Assembly: GCF_964340395.1 (NCBI RefSeq)
Contig: NC_135564.1
Coordinates: 16,870,957-16,934,956, forward strand
Source: Glandiceps talaboti
Taxonomy: Eukaryota; Hemichordata; Enteropneusta; Spengelidae
Length of the DNA stretch: 64,000 bases
Direction of reading: 5' to 3'
Shown here: in pieces, positions 1 through 12,099 of the stretch
Layout of the letters: each line of letters opens with the position of its first letter
Numbering within the stretch: the stretch's first letter is position 1
The notes under the pieces: generated by a model
Told to the model about the DNA's origin: nothing
What the model saw: only the letters and a program-made list of their open reading frames with translations
The model's database searches: none
Made by a program: the position numbers and the translations under genes

Positions 1-31
1 CATCACAATCATCTTCTGCATCATCATCATC

Positions 32-72
<41 letters not shown>

Positions 73-576
73 TATCATCATCCATCCATTCATTCATCCA
101 TCCATCCATCCATCCATCCATCCTCATCCTCACCAACTTCATCTTCATCACCATCGCAATCCTCCTCATCCTTATCATCAATAATAATTTCCATCACAAT
201 CCTCATCCTCATCATCATCATCATCCATCCATCCATTCATTCACATTATCATCATCATCCATCCATCCTCATACTCCATCCATCCATCCGTCCGTCCACC
301 TCCTCCTCCTGATCATCATCGCTCCATCATCATCATCATCATCCTCATTATCATCCATCCATCCATCCATCCTCAACATCATCATTCTTTTGAAACATAT
401 TCGATCTCAAACCAAATGATATAACCACAAACAAAACTTTATTGAAGTTTTCATTTATTAACTTAAATTTATCAACATCCATCCATCCTTCCTCCCCATC
501 AATCCATTCATCCATCAATCTATCCATCGCGTCAATCCTCCTCCTCCTCCTCCTCCTCATCATCATCATCATCATC

Positions 577-616
<40 letters not shown>

Positions 617-1050
617 TATCATCATCATCCTCAATATCATCATCTTCGTCATCCTCATTATCATCCATCCATCCATCCTCAACATCATCATTCTTTTGAA
701 ACATATTTGATCTCAAACAAAACGATATAACCATAAAGAAAACTTTATTGAATTTTTCATTTATTAACTTAAATTTATCAACATCCATCCACATCATCAT
801 CATCATCATCATCATCATCCATCCATCCATCCATCCATCCTCCCCATCAATCCATCCTTCCATCCATCCATCCGTCAATCCGCCAATCCTCCTCCTCCTC
901 CTCATCATCATCATCATCGCTTCATCATCATCCTCATTATCATCATCATCCATCCATCCTTCCTCCTCCCCATCAATCCATACATCTATCAATCCATCCA
1001 TCCATCGCGTCAATCCTCCTCCTCATCATCATCATCATCATCATCGCTCT

Positions 1051-1082
<32 letters not shown>

Positions 1083-1235
1083 CATTATCATCATCATCAT
1101 CATCATCCTCATTATCATCCATCCATCCATCCATCCATTCTCAACATCATCATTCTTTTGAAACATATTCGATCTCAAACCAAACGTTATAACCATAAAG
1201 AAAACTTTATTGAATTTTTCATTTATTAAAATGAC
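1..1235. repeat. CAT/ATCC microsatellite array, unit A
   Basis: Impure (CAT)n, (ATCC)n and (CTC)n tracts are interrupted three times by a segment of about 110 bp (near 380-480, 690-790 and 1140-1235). That segment contains AAACTTTATTGAATTTTTC, which on the minus strand reads as an AATAAA signal. The long open frames here are runs of Ser, Ile, His, Asp or Met from repeat translation and are not genes. The array continues before base 1. Confidence 0.9.
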
Positions 1236-2640
1236 ATCATGTTGGCGTGAAGTTTAAATCGTATCTTAAAATTCTCTTACTCACTTAATCGATATTTAAT
1301 TAGATATTCAATCTCTCTTGTGAGTTTAGAGAATGATCTCTGACTCAAGATGATAAAAAATACACAAACAATTGTAAGTACACCAACAATTTTCTATCAA
1401 TAACTTGATACTTTGTAAATGGTGAACTTAGTCTACTTTCATAATGGTAACAATAACACTCAGATGTCGGCATACATTTAGATGAAATTGAATATCCAAG
1501 TTGTTTCTTTCGGTGAGATTTTGTTATTGTAAGACACGTTTTACAGAGAATGAGACACACTGAACGACAGGTTTTTGTCCCTGATATCAGATGCCAGGCT
1601 ATAGTTAGGTACAACTGATACGGTGACTAATTCTAACACATTGGAATCTGACATTGATAGCAAGCATTATCTATGGCATGGCAAGTTGGAAGTGACGTCA
1701 TGAGATGTAACAGTACGTCAGAATATATTCCCCAAGGAAACTGAGTTCAAATTAGATCAGATGTGGGGGGGGGGGTCAAACAATATGAGCAATAACTGAA
1801 AAGGTCATTTTTTTGAAATTTGGCATATTACAATGAGAAGAAAAAACGACCAATAAAATTGCCAATGAGATGTATCATCAACATTTTTGTTTCCGTCAAA
1901 CAAAATAAAACTTTAAACAAACAATTCTAATATGGCAAGGAAAACACTTTTTGTGTTATCCTTGCGCATGCGATGGCAGTTTTTTCTTTGCCGTTTCATT
2001 TTGAAACAAATTCAATTACAAATGATTGTTTTCAGAAGTGAATTTTACTTTGGCCGTTACGATTAACTTGAGCTCACCAACCGAAGCAGAATAAAATGGT
2101 CAGGCCAGTGTAAATCTCGGGGTACAGCGTCATCAGAATTCGGGATATCCTGTATACAATATTATACAGCATAACTCGTATCCCCTCGTCTATAGTACCG
2201 GTCATAGATAGACACTAGCTATCATGGTATCAAGTCGTAGATATATGCTATACTTTCATTGTCAGATTTTAACAATTTGAATACTATACAAACCGAGTAA
2301 GAAGTCAAGTAAAAACCTATAATAAGAATACTATTACAGGTTAATGTATAATTTCAATACCTGTTAGAAAAACTTATGTAAAAGTGTTAAACTTAAATAG
2401 TTAAAAGTTATGGAACTTATGTTCTACCGGTGATTTCTGTAAGGCATAACTGTACTAGTAGAGTTTGCAGGGGTAAACTAACACAAGAAGCATTCACTAT
2501 CAACAGTGTGGAGATGGCTTTTAGCTTCTGATATATTGAAATAAAGATATTGCAGACTGTTTTCTAGACTAGACTCGTGCTTTGAAATATAATCTAAGAA
2601 ACCCTCGTATCAAGGCGAAGGCTATAAAAACAGACCTGAA
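1236..2640. other. Non-coding flank of gene copy A
   Basis: This stretch is AT-rich single-copy-like DNA that is nearly identical to 7835-9240 and, inverted, to about 62760-64000. It includes a poly-G tract near 1765 that varies in length between copies. I see no convincing coding sequence. The 89-residue frame at 1345-1614 (-) is shared with copy B but has no domain and no splice context. Confidence 0.6.
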
Positions 2641-2781
2641 GTGGCCTCGATCGAGCAAGTCTTATTTGCAGTGAAGATCAAGCAATTCCAGAGTGACGTC
2701 AAATTCTTAACGAATTTCAAAGACGGGGAGTTTTCTTTAGCTTGAAGATGAACTATGAAAGACGGAAGGTTTCTTTAGTTT

Positions 2782-3345
2782 GATGATGTAGAACGAAAGT
2801 CGGGACGTTTTCTGATGATGTACTACGAAAGAAGGGACGTTTTCTGATGATGTACTACGAAAGAAGGGACGATTTCTGATGATGTACTACGAAAGAAGGG
2901 ACGATTTCTGATGATGTACTACGAAAGAAGGGACGTTTTCTGATGATGTACTACGAAAGAAGGGACGATTTCTGATGATGTACTACGAAAGAAGGGACGA
3001 TTTCTGATGATGTACTACGAAAGAAGGGACGATTTCTGATGATGTAGAACGAAAGTCGGGACGATTTCTGATGATGTACTACGAAAGAAGGGACGTTTTC
3101 TGATGATGTACTACGAAAGAAGGGACGATTTCTGATGATGTACTACGAAAGAAGGGACGTTTTCTGATGATGTACTACGAAAGAAGGGACGATTTCTGAT
3201 GATGTACTACGAAAGAAGGGACGATTTCTGATGATGTACTACGAAAGAAGGGACGATTTCTGATGATGTAGAACGAAAGTCGGGACGATTTCTGATGATG
3301 TACTACGAAAGAAGGGACGATTTCTGATGATGTACTACGAAGATC
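2782..3345. repeat. 32-bp minisatellite, about 18 units
   Basis: The unit is GATGATGTACTACGAAAGAA followed by GGGACGATTTCT. A variant unit reading GTAGAACGAAAGTCGG starts at 2782, 3038 and 3262, that is 8 and then 7 units apart, which implies segmental growth of the array. Because 32 is not a multiple of 3, minus-strand reading cycles through three frames, each open. The homologous places in copy B (near 9345-9390) and copy C (near 62600-62635) hold only one or two units. Confidence 0.92.
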
Positions 3346-3488
3346 TTGAATGTTTTGTTTTCCACCAGGTATTGAAGTTAATTCTGTAAAAAAAAAGAGG
3401 ATCGAAAATGTGATGTTACGTCTCGAAAAAATCATACCCTTTACCTGTTAACAAAGTTGCAGATATGTCTCCATTCTGCGTATTACGG

Positions 3489-3510
3489 TTGTTGTTATTG
3501 TTGTTATTGC

Positions 3511-3606
<96 letters not shown>

Positions 3607-3619
3607 TGTTGCTGCTGCT
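3489..3619. repeat. (TTG/TGC)n trinucleotide repeat
   Basis: About 40 TTG/TGC triplets, which translate as poly-Leu on plus and poly-Asn/Ser on minus. A shorter version is at 9540-9602 and an inverted one (AAC)n at 62402-62446, so the tract predates the duplications and has changed length in each copy. Confidence 0.9.
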
Positions 3620-3951
3620 TAAAATTGTCACGGTGAATTACTCTGTGATTTAATACATAAAATTGTGCACTGCTGTTTCAAGACAAAAGACATATGAAGT
3701 CGAAAATGGCTGACGACAAAATAACGTATTTACGTTTCGTGTTAAACAGAGACTCTAATTCGTAAAATTTATTGACTTTCAATATATTTATGATCGAATA
3801 CTTACTTCAGATTGATAGATTTCACATTTTCCCTATCAGCATAGCAGCCGGAATTATTACGGCGACAATGAAGGGATAGAACGGCAAGGCAGGGGCTAGA
3901 AACAATAAGATTATTATGAATATAAGGGTTCATATTAAACCATATAACAAT

Positions 3952-5358
3952 TTATACGCTGTCTTGGAAGAATATGTCTTGATCAAATATAAAGGACAAA
4001 CACTTTGCCTGAAAAAAATTGATACAAGTTCGAATATCGAAATCCCCTAGGGAGATGTGTTCCAAATGGCTCAAAAGATTGATAATATTTTGAGTTTTTA
4101 CTGGGATTTTTATTCTGTCCGAACCTTTAGCATTAAATTTAAATGTTTTACTAAGGCCTAAAAAAAATATTTTTTTGTTCCGGTTACCCGACTCCACCTA
4201 GCTATTCACTGCCGACTTTACTGTTTTAGTACGTAGTCGAGAAAAAAATAATAAAATCGCAAAAATTGTGTGAAGTCTCACGAGAAATAGTGGATGCGGA
4301 AACTGACATCAACTTAAAAACACAAAATAAAAGTGTTCTTCGAAATTTGAATCTGTAATGGCTGTACATCTGATAGCCCAAGGAAGATATAAACAACACA
4401 GAGACCATTTGGAAAACAATGGAAAACCTGAATTAGGCACTCACAAAGAAAAATAAATATAATGAAATAAAATAAAAAAATCTACCTACCCCACCTATTC
4501 TAAAATTGAGCATAATAGGAACCCAATTTATTTATTAGGCCTAACCAAATGGTACAAGTTTGATAGGAGTGGGTTACACGAGAATAACGACATGATAAAA
4601 CTGAGTAAACCATAATAAGTGTACATGAAACAAATACAAACTTAGATGATAACCAGAATGTTTCCTGTGTTATTTTTCGCTTTCGAGTTAGTAGTAATGA
4701 GAATCAAAATAATATGTGTTTCTTAGCATGGGCCGTAAAATTACTGTGACGGATTTAAAAAATAATAATTTTCGTCGCTTTTGATCAAAACCTATGTATG
4801 ATCACAATTTATTCTTACCCTTTGATGGTTCTGTGGTAGCCCAGGGTTAATGTTGTTACTGGAGGTACTGGACGAGTCACCACCGCCGTCACCATTAGTG
4901 GACGTATCAACGGTTGAACTCTGGGCCGTCACTGTAAGTAAAAAGGTTACATGTTTAATGTGTGTATAAGTCCTACTACATTGTGTAAGTTCACTGTCCC
5001 TGGAAAAGGTTTCCCATATTCAAATAGGTTTATCGTGTATCAAAGAAATATAATTATGTTGATCTCCAATACTAAAGTGATAAATTAAGATAAAGAAACG
5101 AAAAACAAACACCAACACAAAATGCAAAATAGAGTAATGGATCAAAACGTTGCATACAAAAATACGGGTTACTGCGAAACGCGCAGTGGACTATCTGTAC
5201 AAGACACAGAATTGAAACATCTCACCATATTAGCGTTGGAAATAATTGTAGATTGCCAAGCCTTGGGGAAACACTGGTTTACGTTTTAGTTTTGTATGAT
5301 TGCATTTCTTATCTTTGATATCAGTGATGACTGACAGAGTGACGACCATTGCAATCAT
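3952..5358 (-). pseudogene. Copy A of the small Ser/Thr/Gly-rich gene family, splice donor lost
   Basis: Homologous to copy C at 60957-62075. The leader exon begins at the ATG complementary to 5356-5358 ([12 protein letters not shown]). The donor that follows reads AAAG|ATAAG (AT at 5311-5312) where copies B and C have AAAG|GTAAG, so the invariant GT is gone. The middle exon (4931 to 4819) keeps its acceptor and donor but is one base shorter than in copy B, so it ends in another phase. A last exon 4008 to 3952 reads to a stop after FFQDSV, the same C-terminal residues as in copy C but reached in the other frame. A TIR element (4147-4543) lies in the last intron. I infer a decaying copy. A cryptic donor could still rescue it. 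Confidence 0.45.
4147..4543. mobile_element. Short TIR element (MITE-like) inside copy A
   Basis: Copies B (near 10110-10130) and C (near 61890) read straight through the site, so about 0.4 kb was inserted in copy A only. The ends are inverted: left AGGCCTAAAAAAAATATTTT, right (reverse complement) AGGCCTAATAAATAAATTGG. Next to the left end is GTTCCGGTTACCCGACTCC. The interior matches 27480-27690 in the other orientation, including AATAGTGGATGCG and ACTGACATCAACTTAAAAA. No coding capacity. Confidence 0.75.
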
Positions 5359-5411
5359 GAAGACTGTTATAGATCTGGCAGAGAAAACAAACACCCTTTC
5401 AAATACTTGAT

Positions 5412-5565
<154 letters not shown>

Positions 5566-6289
5566 ATACGAATAACTCTCACCCCATTTTCTTATTCTTC
5601 ACTTGATCTGCAAACTGGCCCAACTGAAAATTTCCTTAAGTCTGTCTTAACCTAATTTCTAAAATTTGTCAGAAAGCATAATGAGAAGGTGCAAAAGTGA
5701 TGCGCATGGGTAGTAAATAGTGTTATATTTCATTGGCTGCCTCCCTTTGGTTTTAGTATGTGATTGGATAATTCAATGGTTCTTCGTTTGCACGCCCAAT
5801 AATATTGTATTTCTTCACCATGGTGTAGATGAATGGGTATCACGCCATAGAGGCATGTCTTGTTTACTGATAAGCAAAGTCGTGCATGCCTGTCAAAAGA
5901 ATCTTATAAAACTTTAAAAAGATCTTCTACCATTCTCTGGTTTATTGCATGTATGACGTCACCACAACTTAAATTATCACTTACCTACGGGAAACTTGCC
6001 AAAAGATTAGCATTTATGATGGGTATATGTCGCAATCTTGGACACTTTCCCAACCCGTACCTTAACCGATAGATTTTTTTTCCGCGCGTCAGACACATAA
6101 GATTTTTCGTTACCAAAGCCAAATCATGTTGAATTCCTGAACATAGAGGAAATTAATGATTTTTTAACAGTTCAGTAGAATACATTAGTTTAATGGTTAA
6201 GATTTGAATGACAACACAACGAAACTTTACGATTTTGGGACAATATACAAAAATAATTAGCAAGAAAAATAGTTTCATGAACCATCTCC

Positions 6290-6333
6290 ATCATAAACCC
6301 CTTCCTTTATCATCATCAATATCCACCGTCATC

Positions 6334-6365
<32 letters not shown>

Positions 6366-6624
6366 CATCATGTCCCATCACAATCCACCTCTTCCTCCTC
6401 CTCCTCCTACCCCTCACACCTCGTCCTTCACCTCCTCATCATAATCATCATCATCATTTTCATTATCATTATTATCATCATCATCATTATCATCATCATC
6501 ATCACAATCCTCTTCCTCCTCATCTCATCAACCATCTTCACCACAATCCTTATCATCATCATCATCATTATCATTAGCGACCATCTCCATCTCCATCACA
6601 ATCATCTTCTGCATCATCATCATC

Positions 6625-6668
<44 letters not shown>

Positions 6669-7199
6669 TATCATCATCCATCCATTCATTCATCCATCCA
6701 TCCATCCATCCATCCTCATCCTCACCAACTTCATCTTCATCACCATCGCAATCCTCCTCATCCTCATCATCAATAATAATTTCCATCACAATCCTCATCC
6801 TCATCATCATCATCATCATCATCATCCATCCATCCATTCACATTATCATCATCATCATCATCATCCATCCATCCATCCATCCTCATACTCCATCCATCCA
6901 TCCGTCCGTCCGTCCACCTCCTCCTCCTGATCATCATCGCTCAATCATCATCATCATCCTCATTATCATCCATCCATCCATCCATCCATCCATCCTCAAC
7001 ATCATCATTCTTTTGAAACATATTCGATCTCAAACCAAATGATATAACCACAAACAAAACTTTATTGAATTTTTCATTTATTAACTTAAATTTATCAACA
7101 TCCATCCATCCTTCCTCCCCATCAATCCATTCATCCATCAATCTATCCATCGCGTCAATCCTCCTCCTCCTCCTCATCATCATCATCATCATCATCATC

Positions 7200-7251
<52 letters not shown>

Positions 7252-7835
7252 TATTATCATCATCATCCTCATTATCATCATCTTCGTCATCCTCATCATC
7301 CATCCATCCATCCTCAACATCATTCTTTTGAAACATATTTGATCTCAAACAAAACGATATAACCATAAAGAAAACTTTATTGAATTTTTCATTTATTAAC
7401 TTAAATTTATCAACATCCATCCACATCATCATCATCATCCATCCATCCATCCATCCATCCATCCATCCTCCCCATCAATCCATCCTTCCACCCATCCATC
7501 CGTCAATCCGCCAATCCTCCTCCTCCTCATCATCATCATCATCGCTTCATCATCATCCATCCATCCTTCCTCCTCCCCATCAATCCATCCATCCTTCGCG
7601 TCAATCCTCCTCCTCCTCATCATCATCATCATCATCATCGCTCCATCATCATCATCATCATCATCATCCTCATTATCATCATCATCATCATCATCATCAT
7701 CCTCATTATCATCCATCCATCCATCCATCCATCCTAAACATCATCATTCTCTTGAAACATATTCGATCTCAAACCAAACGTTATAACCATAAAGAAAACT
7801 TTATTGAATTTTTCATTTATTAACATGACATCATG
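6290..7835. repeat. CAT/ATCC microsatellite array, unit B
   Basis: From 6596 this copies bases 1-1235 almost exactly in order, including the three interspersed segments of about 110 bp (near 7000-7100, 7315-7415 and 7730-7840). The offset of about 6595 bp defines the tandem duplication of units A and B. 6290-6595 is the start of the array, which in unit A lies before the window. Confidence 0.9.
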
Positions 7836-10372
7836 TTGGCGTGAAGTTTAAATCGTATCTTAAAATTCTCTTACTCACTTAATCGATATTTAATTAGATA
7901 TTCAATCTCTCTTGTGAGTTTAGAGAATGATCTCTGACTCAAGATGATAAAAAATACACAAACAATTGTAAGTACACCAACAATTTTCTATCAATAACTT
8001 GATACTTTGTAAATGGTGAACTTAGTCTACTTTCATAATGGTAACAATAACACTCAGATGTCGGCATACATTTAGATGAAATTGAATATCCAAGTTGTTT
8101 CTTTCGGTGAGATTTTGTTATTGTAAGACACGTTTTACAGAGAATGAGACACACTGAACAACAAGTTTTTGTCTCTGATATCAGATACCAGACTATAGTT
8201 AGGTACAACTGATACGGTGACTAATTCTAACACATTGGAATCTGACATTGATAGCAAGCATTATCTATGGCATGGCAAGTTGGAAGTGACGTCATGAGAT
8301 GTAACAGTACGTCTGAATATATTCCCCAAGGAAACTGAGTTCAAATTAGATCAGATGGGGGTGGGGGTCAAACAATATGAGCAATAACTGAAAAAAGTCA
8401 ATTTTTGAAATTTGGCTTATTACAATGAGAAGATAAAACGACCAATACAATTGCCAATGAGATGTATCATCATTTTTGTTTCCGTCAAACAAAATAAAAC
8501 TTTAAACAAACAATTCTAATATGGCAAGGTAAACACTTTTTGTGTTATCCTTACGCGTGCGATGGCAGTTTTTTCTTTTTTTTCTTTGCCGTTTCATTTT
8601 TAAACAAATTCAATTACAAAATGATTGTTTTCAGAAGTGAATTTTACTTTGGCCGTTACGATTAACTTGAGCTCACCAACCGAAGCAGAATAAAATGGTC
8701 AAGCCAGTGTAAATCTCGGGGTACAGCGTCATCAGAATTCGGGATATCCTATATACAATATTATACAGCATACCTCGTATCCCATCGTCTATAGTACCGG
8801 TCATAGATAGACACTAGCTGTCATGTTATCAAGTCGTAGATATATGCTATACTTTCATTGTCAGATTTTAACAATTTGAATACTGTACAAACCGAGTAAG
8901 AAGTCAAGTCAAAACCTATAATAAGAATACTATTACAGGTTAATGTATAATTTCAATACCTGTTAGAAAATCTTATGTAAAAGTGTTAAACTTAAATAGT
9001 TAAAAGTTATGGAACTTGTGTTTTACCGGTGATTTCTGTAAGGCATAACTGTACTAGTAGAGTTTGCAGGGGTAAACTAACACAAGAAGCATACACTATC
9101 AACAGTGTGAAGATGGCTTTTAGCTTCTGATATATTGAAATAAAGATATTGCAGACTGTTTTCTAGACTAGACTCGTGCTTTGAAATATAATCTAAGAAA
9201 CCCTCGTATCAAGGCGAAGGCTATAAAAACAGACCTGAAGTGGCCTCGATCGAGCAAGTCTTATTTGCAGTGAAGATCAAGCAATTCCAGAGTGACGTCA
9301 AATTCTTTACGAATTTCAAAGACGGAAAGTTTTCTTTAGCTTGAAGATGTACTACGAAAGAAGGGACGATTTCTGATGATGTACTACGAAGATCTTGAGT
9401 GTTTTGTTTTCCACCAGGTATTGAAGTTAATTCTGTAAAAAAAAAAAGAACGAAAATGTGATGTTGACGTCTCGAAAAAATCATACCATTTACTTATAAT
9501 GTAAAAAAGTTGCATATATGTGTCCACCGTGCATGCTACAGTTGTTGTTGTTGTCGTTGTTGTTGTTGTTGTCGTCGTTGTTGTTGTTGTTGTTGTTGTT
9601 GTTTAGAATTGTGAATTACTCTGTGATTTAATACAGCAGATTATTTGATGTATGTGATTCGATAAACTCGAAAATGGCTGCTGATAAAATTAAACGTGTA
9701 CAGTTCATGTTATATTTCCAGTTTAAACGGAGACTCCAACTCCTAAAATCTATTGACTTTCAATATATTTATGATCGAATACTTACCTCAGATTGATACA
9801 CATTTTCACATTTTCCCTATCAGTACGGCAGCCGGAACCATTACGGCGACAAGGAAGGGACAGAACGGCAAGCCAGGGGCTAGAAACAATAAGATTATTA
9901 TGAATATAAGGGTTGATAATAAACCATATAACAATTCATACGCTGTCTTAGAAGAATATAAGGACAAACATTTTGCATGAAAAAAATTGATACAAGTTAA
10001 AATATTGAAATCGCCCAGGGAGATGTGTTCCAAATGGCTAAAATTATTCTGTATATAAAGTTTTGATTCTCTACAGAGATTCTTGTTCTGTCCGAACCTT
10101 TAGCATTAAATTTAAATATTTCTTATCAAATGGTAAAAGTTTGTTAGGAGTGGGTTACACGAAAATAACGACACGATAAAACTGAGTAAACCATAATAAA
10201 TATTCGTGAAATTTATGTTTACTGTGTTATTCCTTCGCTTTCGAGTTAGTAGTTAGGACAATCAAAAAAAATATTTGTTTCATACTATGGGTCGTAAAAA
10301 TTGTTGTGACAGTTTTAAAAAAAAATCATAGCATTTAATTAAAAACCATGTATGATCACAATTTATTCTTAC

Positions 10373-10916
10373 CCTTTGATTGTTCTGTGGTAGTAGGGTC
10401 AGTGCTGCCTGATGGGTCGGCACTTGACGAGTCACCACCATTACTACTAGTGGGCGTATCACCAACGGTTGTATTATTGGCCGTCACTGTAAGTAAAAAG
10501 GTTACATGTTTAATGGTTGTAAAAGTCCTACTACATTGTGTAAGTTCATCACTGTCCCAGGAAAAGGTTCCCCATCTTCAAATAAGTTTATCTTGTATCA
10601 ATGGAATATAATTATTTTGTTCTCCAATACTAAAGTGATAAAGTAAGATAAAGAAACGAAAAACAATCCACCAACACAAAATGCAAAATAGAGTAATGGA
10701 TCAAAACATTCCATACAAAACTACGGGTACTGCGAAACGCGCAGTGGTCTATCTGTAGAAGACACAGAATTGAAACATCTCACCATATTAGCGTTGGAAA
10801 TAATTAAAGTTTGCCACGCCTTGGTGAGCCACTGATTTCCATTTTAGTTTTGTATAATTGTATTTCTTACCTTTGACATCAGTGATGACTGACAGAGTGA
10901 CGACCATTGCAATCAT
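10373..10916 (-). CDS. Copy B of the small Ser/Thr/Gly-rich gene family (partial)
   Basis: The leader exon 10916 to 10871 (ATG, then [15 protein letters not shown]) has an intact AAAG|GTAAG donor. The middle exon 10486 to 10373 (114 bp, phase 1 at both ends) follows acceptor TTACTTACAG and ends at AAAGG|GTAAG. It encodes a Thr/Ser/Asp/Gly-rich stretch starting VTANNTTVGDTPTSS. The last exon seen in copy C has no usable acceptor here: TTTTTTTCATGC at about 9973 replaces TTTTTTTCAGGC. Role unknown. The leader could be a signal peptide, or, if the exon is internal, part of a membrane segment. The third exon may be skipped or the copy may be dead. Confidence 0.4.
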
Positions 10917-10970
10917 GAAGACTGTTATAAACCTGGGAGAGAAAACAGACAAACATCCTTTAAAATACCT

Positions 10971-11098
<128 letters not shown>

Positions 11099-11263
11099 CG
11101 GTGACGTGAGACGCGCACACAGAGAAAATAATATCGTAAGTAAAAAAAGTTGAAGTCTGAGCAATTGCTCCAAAATACCAATAAGTCTCACCCCATTTTC
11201 TTGTTCTTCACTTGATCTGGAAACTGGCCCAACTGATAATTTCTTTAAGTCTGTCTTAACTTA

Positions 11264-11330
11264 AATTATAAAGAAAAGGCGCAAAAGTGATGCGCACGGG
11301 TAGGGAAGCGATATGTTTGATTGGCTGCCT
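11264..11330 (-). promoter_or_regulatory. Candidate promoter of copy B (CCAAT and TATA-like)
   Basis: On the minus strand GGCAGCCAATCAAA (ATTGG at 11320-11324) is followed about 50 bp later by a TTTATAATTTAAG box. The same pair with the same spacing is in copy C (60425 and 60477). Copy A keeps the CCAAT box near 5732 but its TATA-like box has diverged. Inferred from conservation and spacing only. Confidence 0.35.
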
Positions 11331-12099
11331 CCCTTTGGCTTTAGTTTGCATACCCAATAATATTGTATTTCGTTGCCATGGTGTAGATGGATGGGTATCA
11401 CGCCATAAAAGCATGTCTTGTTTACTGATAAGCAAAGTCGTGCATGTCTGTCAAAAGAATCTTATACAACTTTAAAAAGATCCTTAACGACCATTCTCTG
11501 GTTTATTGCATGTATGACGTCACCACAGCTTAAATCATCACTTAACTACGGGAAACTTGCCAAAGGATTAGCAATTAATTATGATTGGTATATATCGCAA
11601 TCTTGGACACTTTCCAAACACGTACCTTTCCCTACCAATACATTTTTATATCAATTCCCGAGCATCAGACAAATTGAATTTTTCCTTGCCACAGCCGAAT
11701 CATATTGACTTGAACATATAGGAAACTAATGATTTTTTTAGCAGTTCATTAGAATGCATTAGTTTACTGGTTAAGATTTGAATGACCACACAACGAAACT
11801 TTACGATTTTGGGACAATATTCAAAAGTAATTAACAAGAAAAATAGTTTCAAGAGACATTTAAGACTGTCTTACGCTAGGCTATGAACGTTAGCCAAATG
11901 ACAGAAGTGCATATACACGAGTGTTTGTGTGATAAACATATGTTGAATCTCCACTGACATTTGTCATTTCCAGTCCAAAAAGAAGTTTGAACGTGTCATA
12001 AAGCAGCAGTCAAAGAAAGTGGTGGTCAGGCCAAATACAATAAGTGGGGTATTTCCGAAAACTCGTTCACCCTAGATTTAGTCACCAAGCTTAAACTTT

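Noticed and set aside
351-1161. Long open frames rich in Ser, Ile, His, Asp and Met on both strands
   Set aside because: They are translations of CAT, ATCC and CTC microsatellites, open on both strands, with no non-repetitive domain.
2782-3345. CRISPR-like array
   Set aside because: The units are directly adjacent with no unique spacers, and this is animal nuclear DNA. It is a minisatellite.
3416-3653. Poly-Leu and poly-Asn proteins
   Set aside because: Translation of (TTG)n. The flanks are not conserved as coding in copies B and C.
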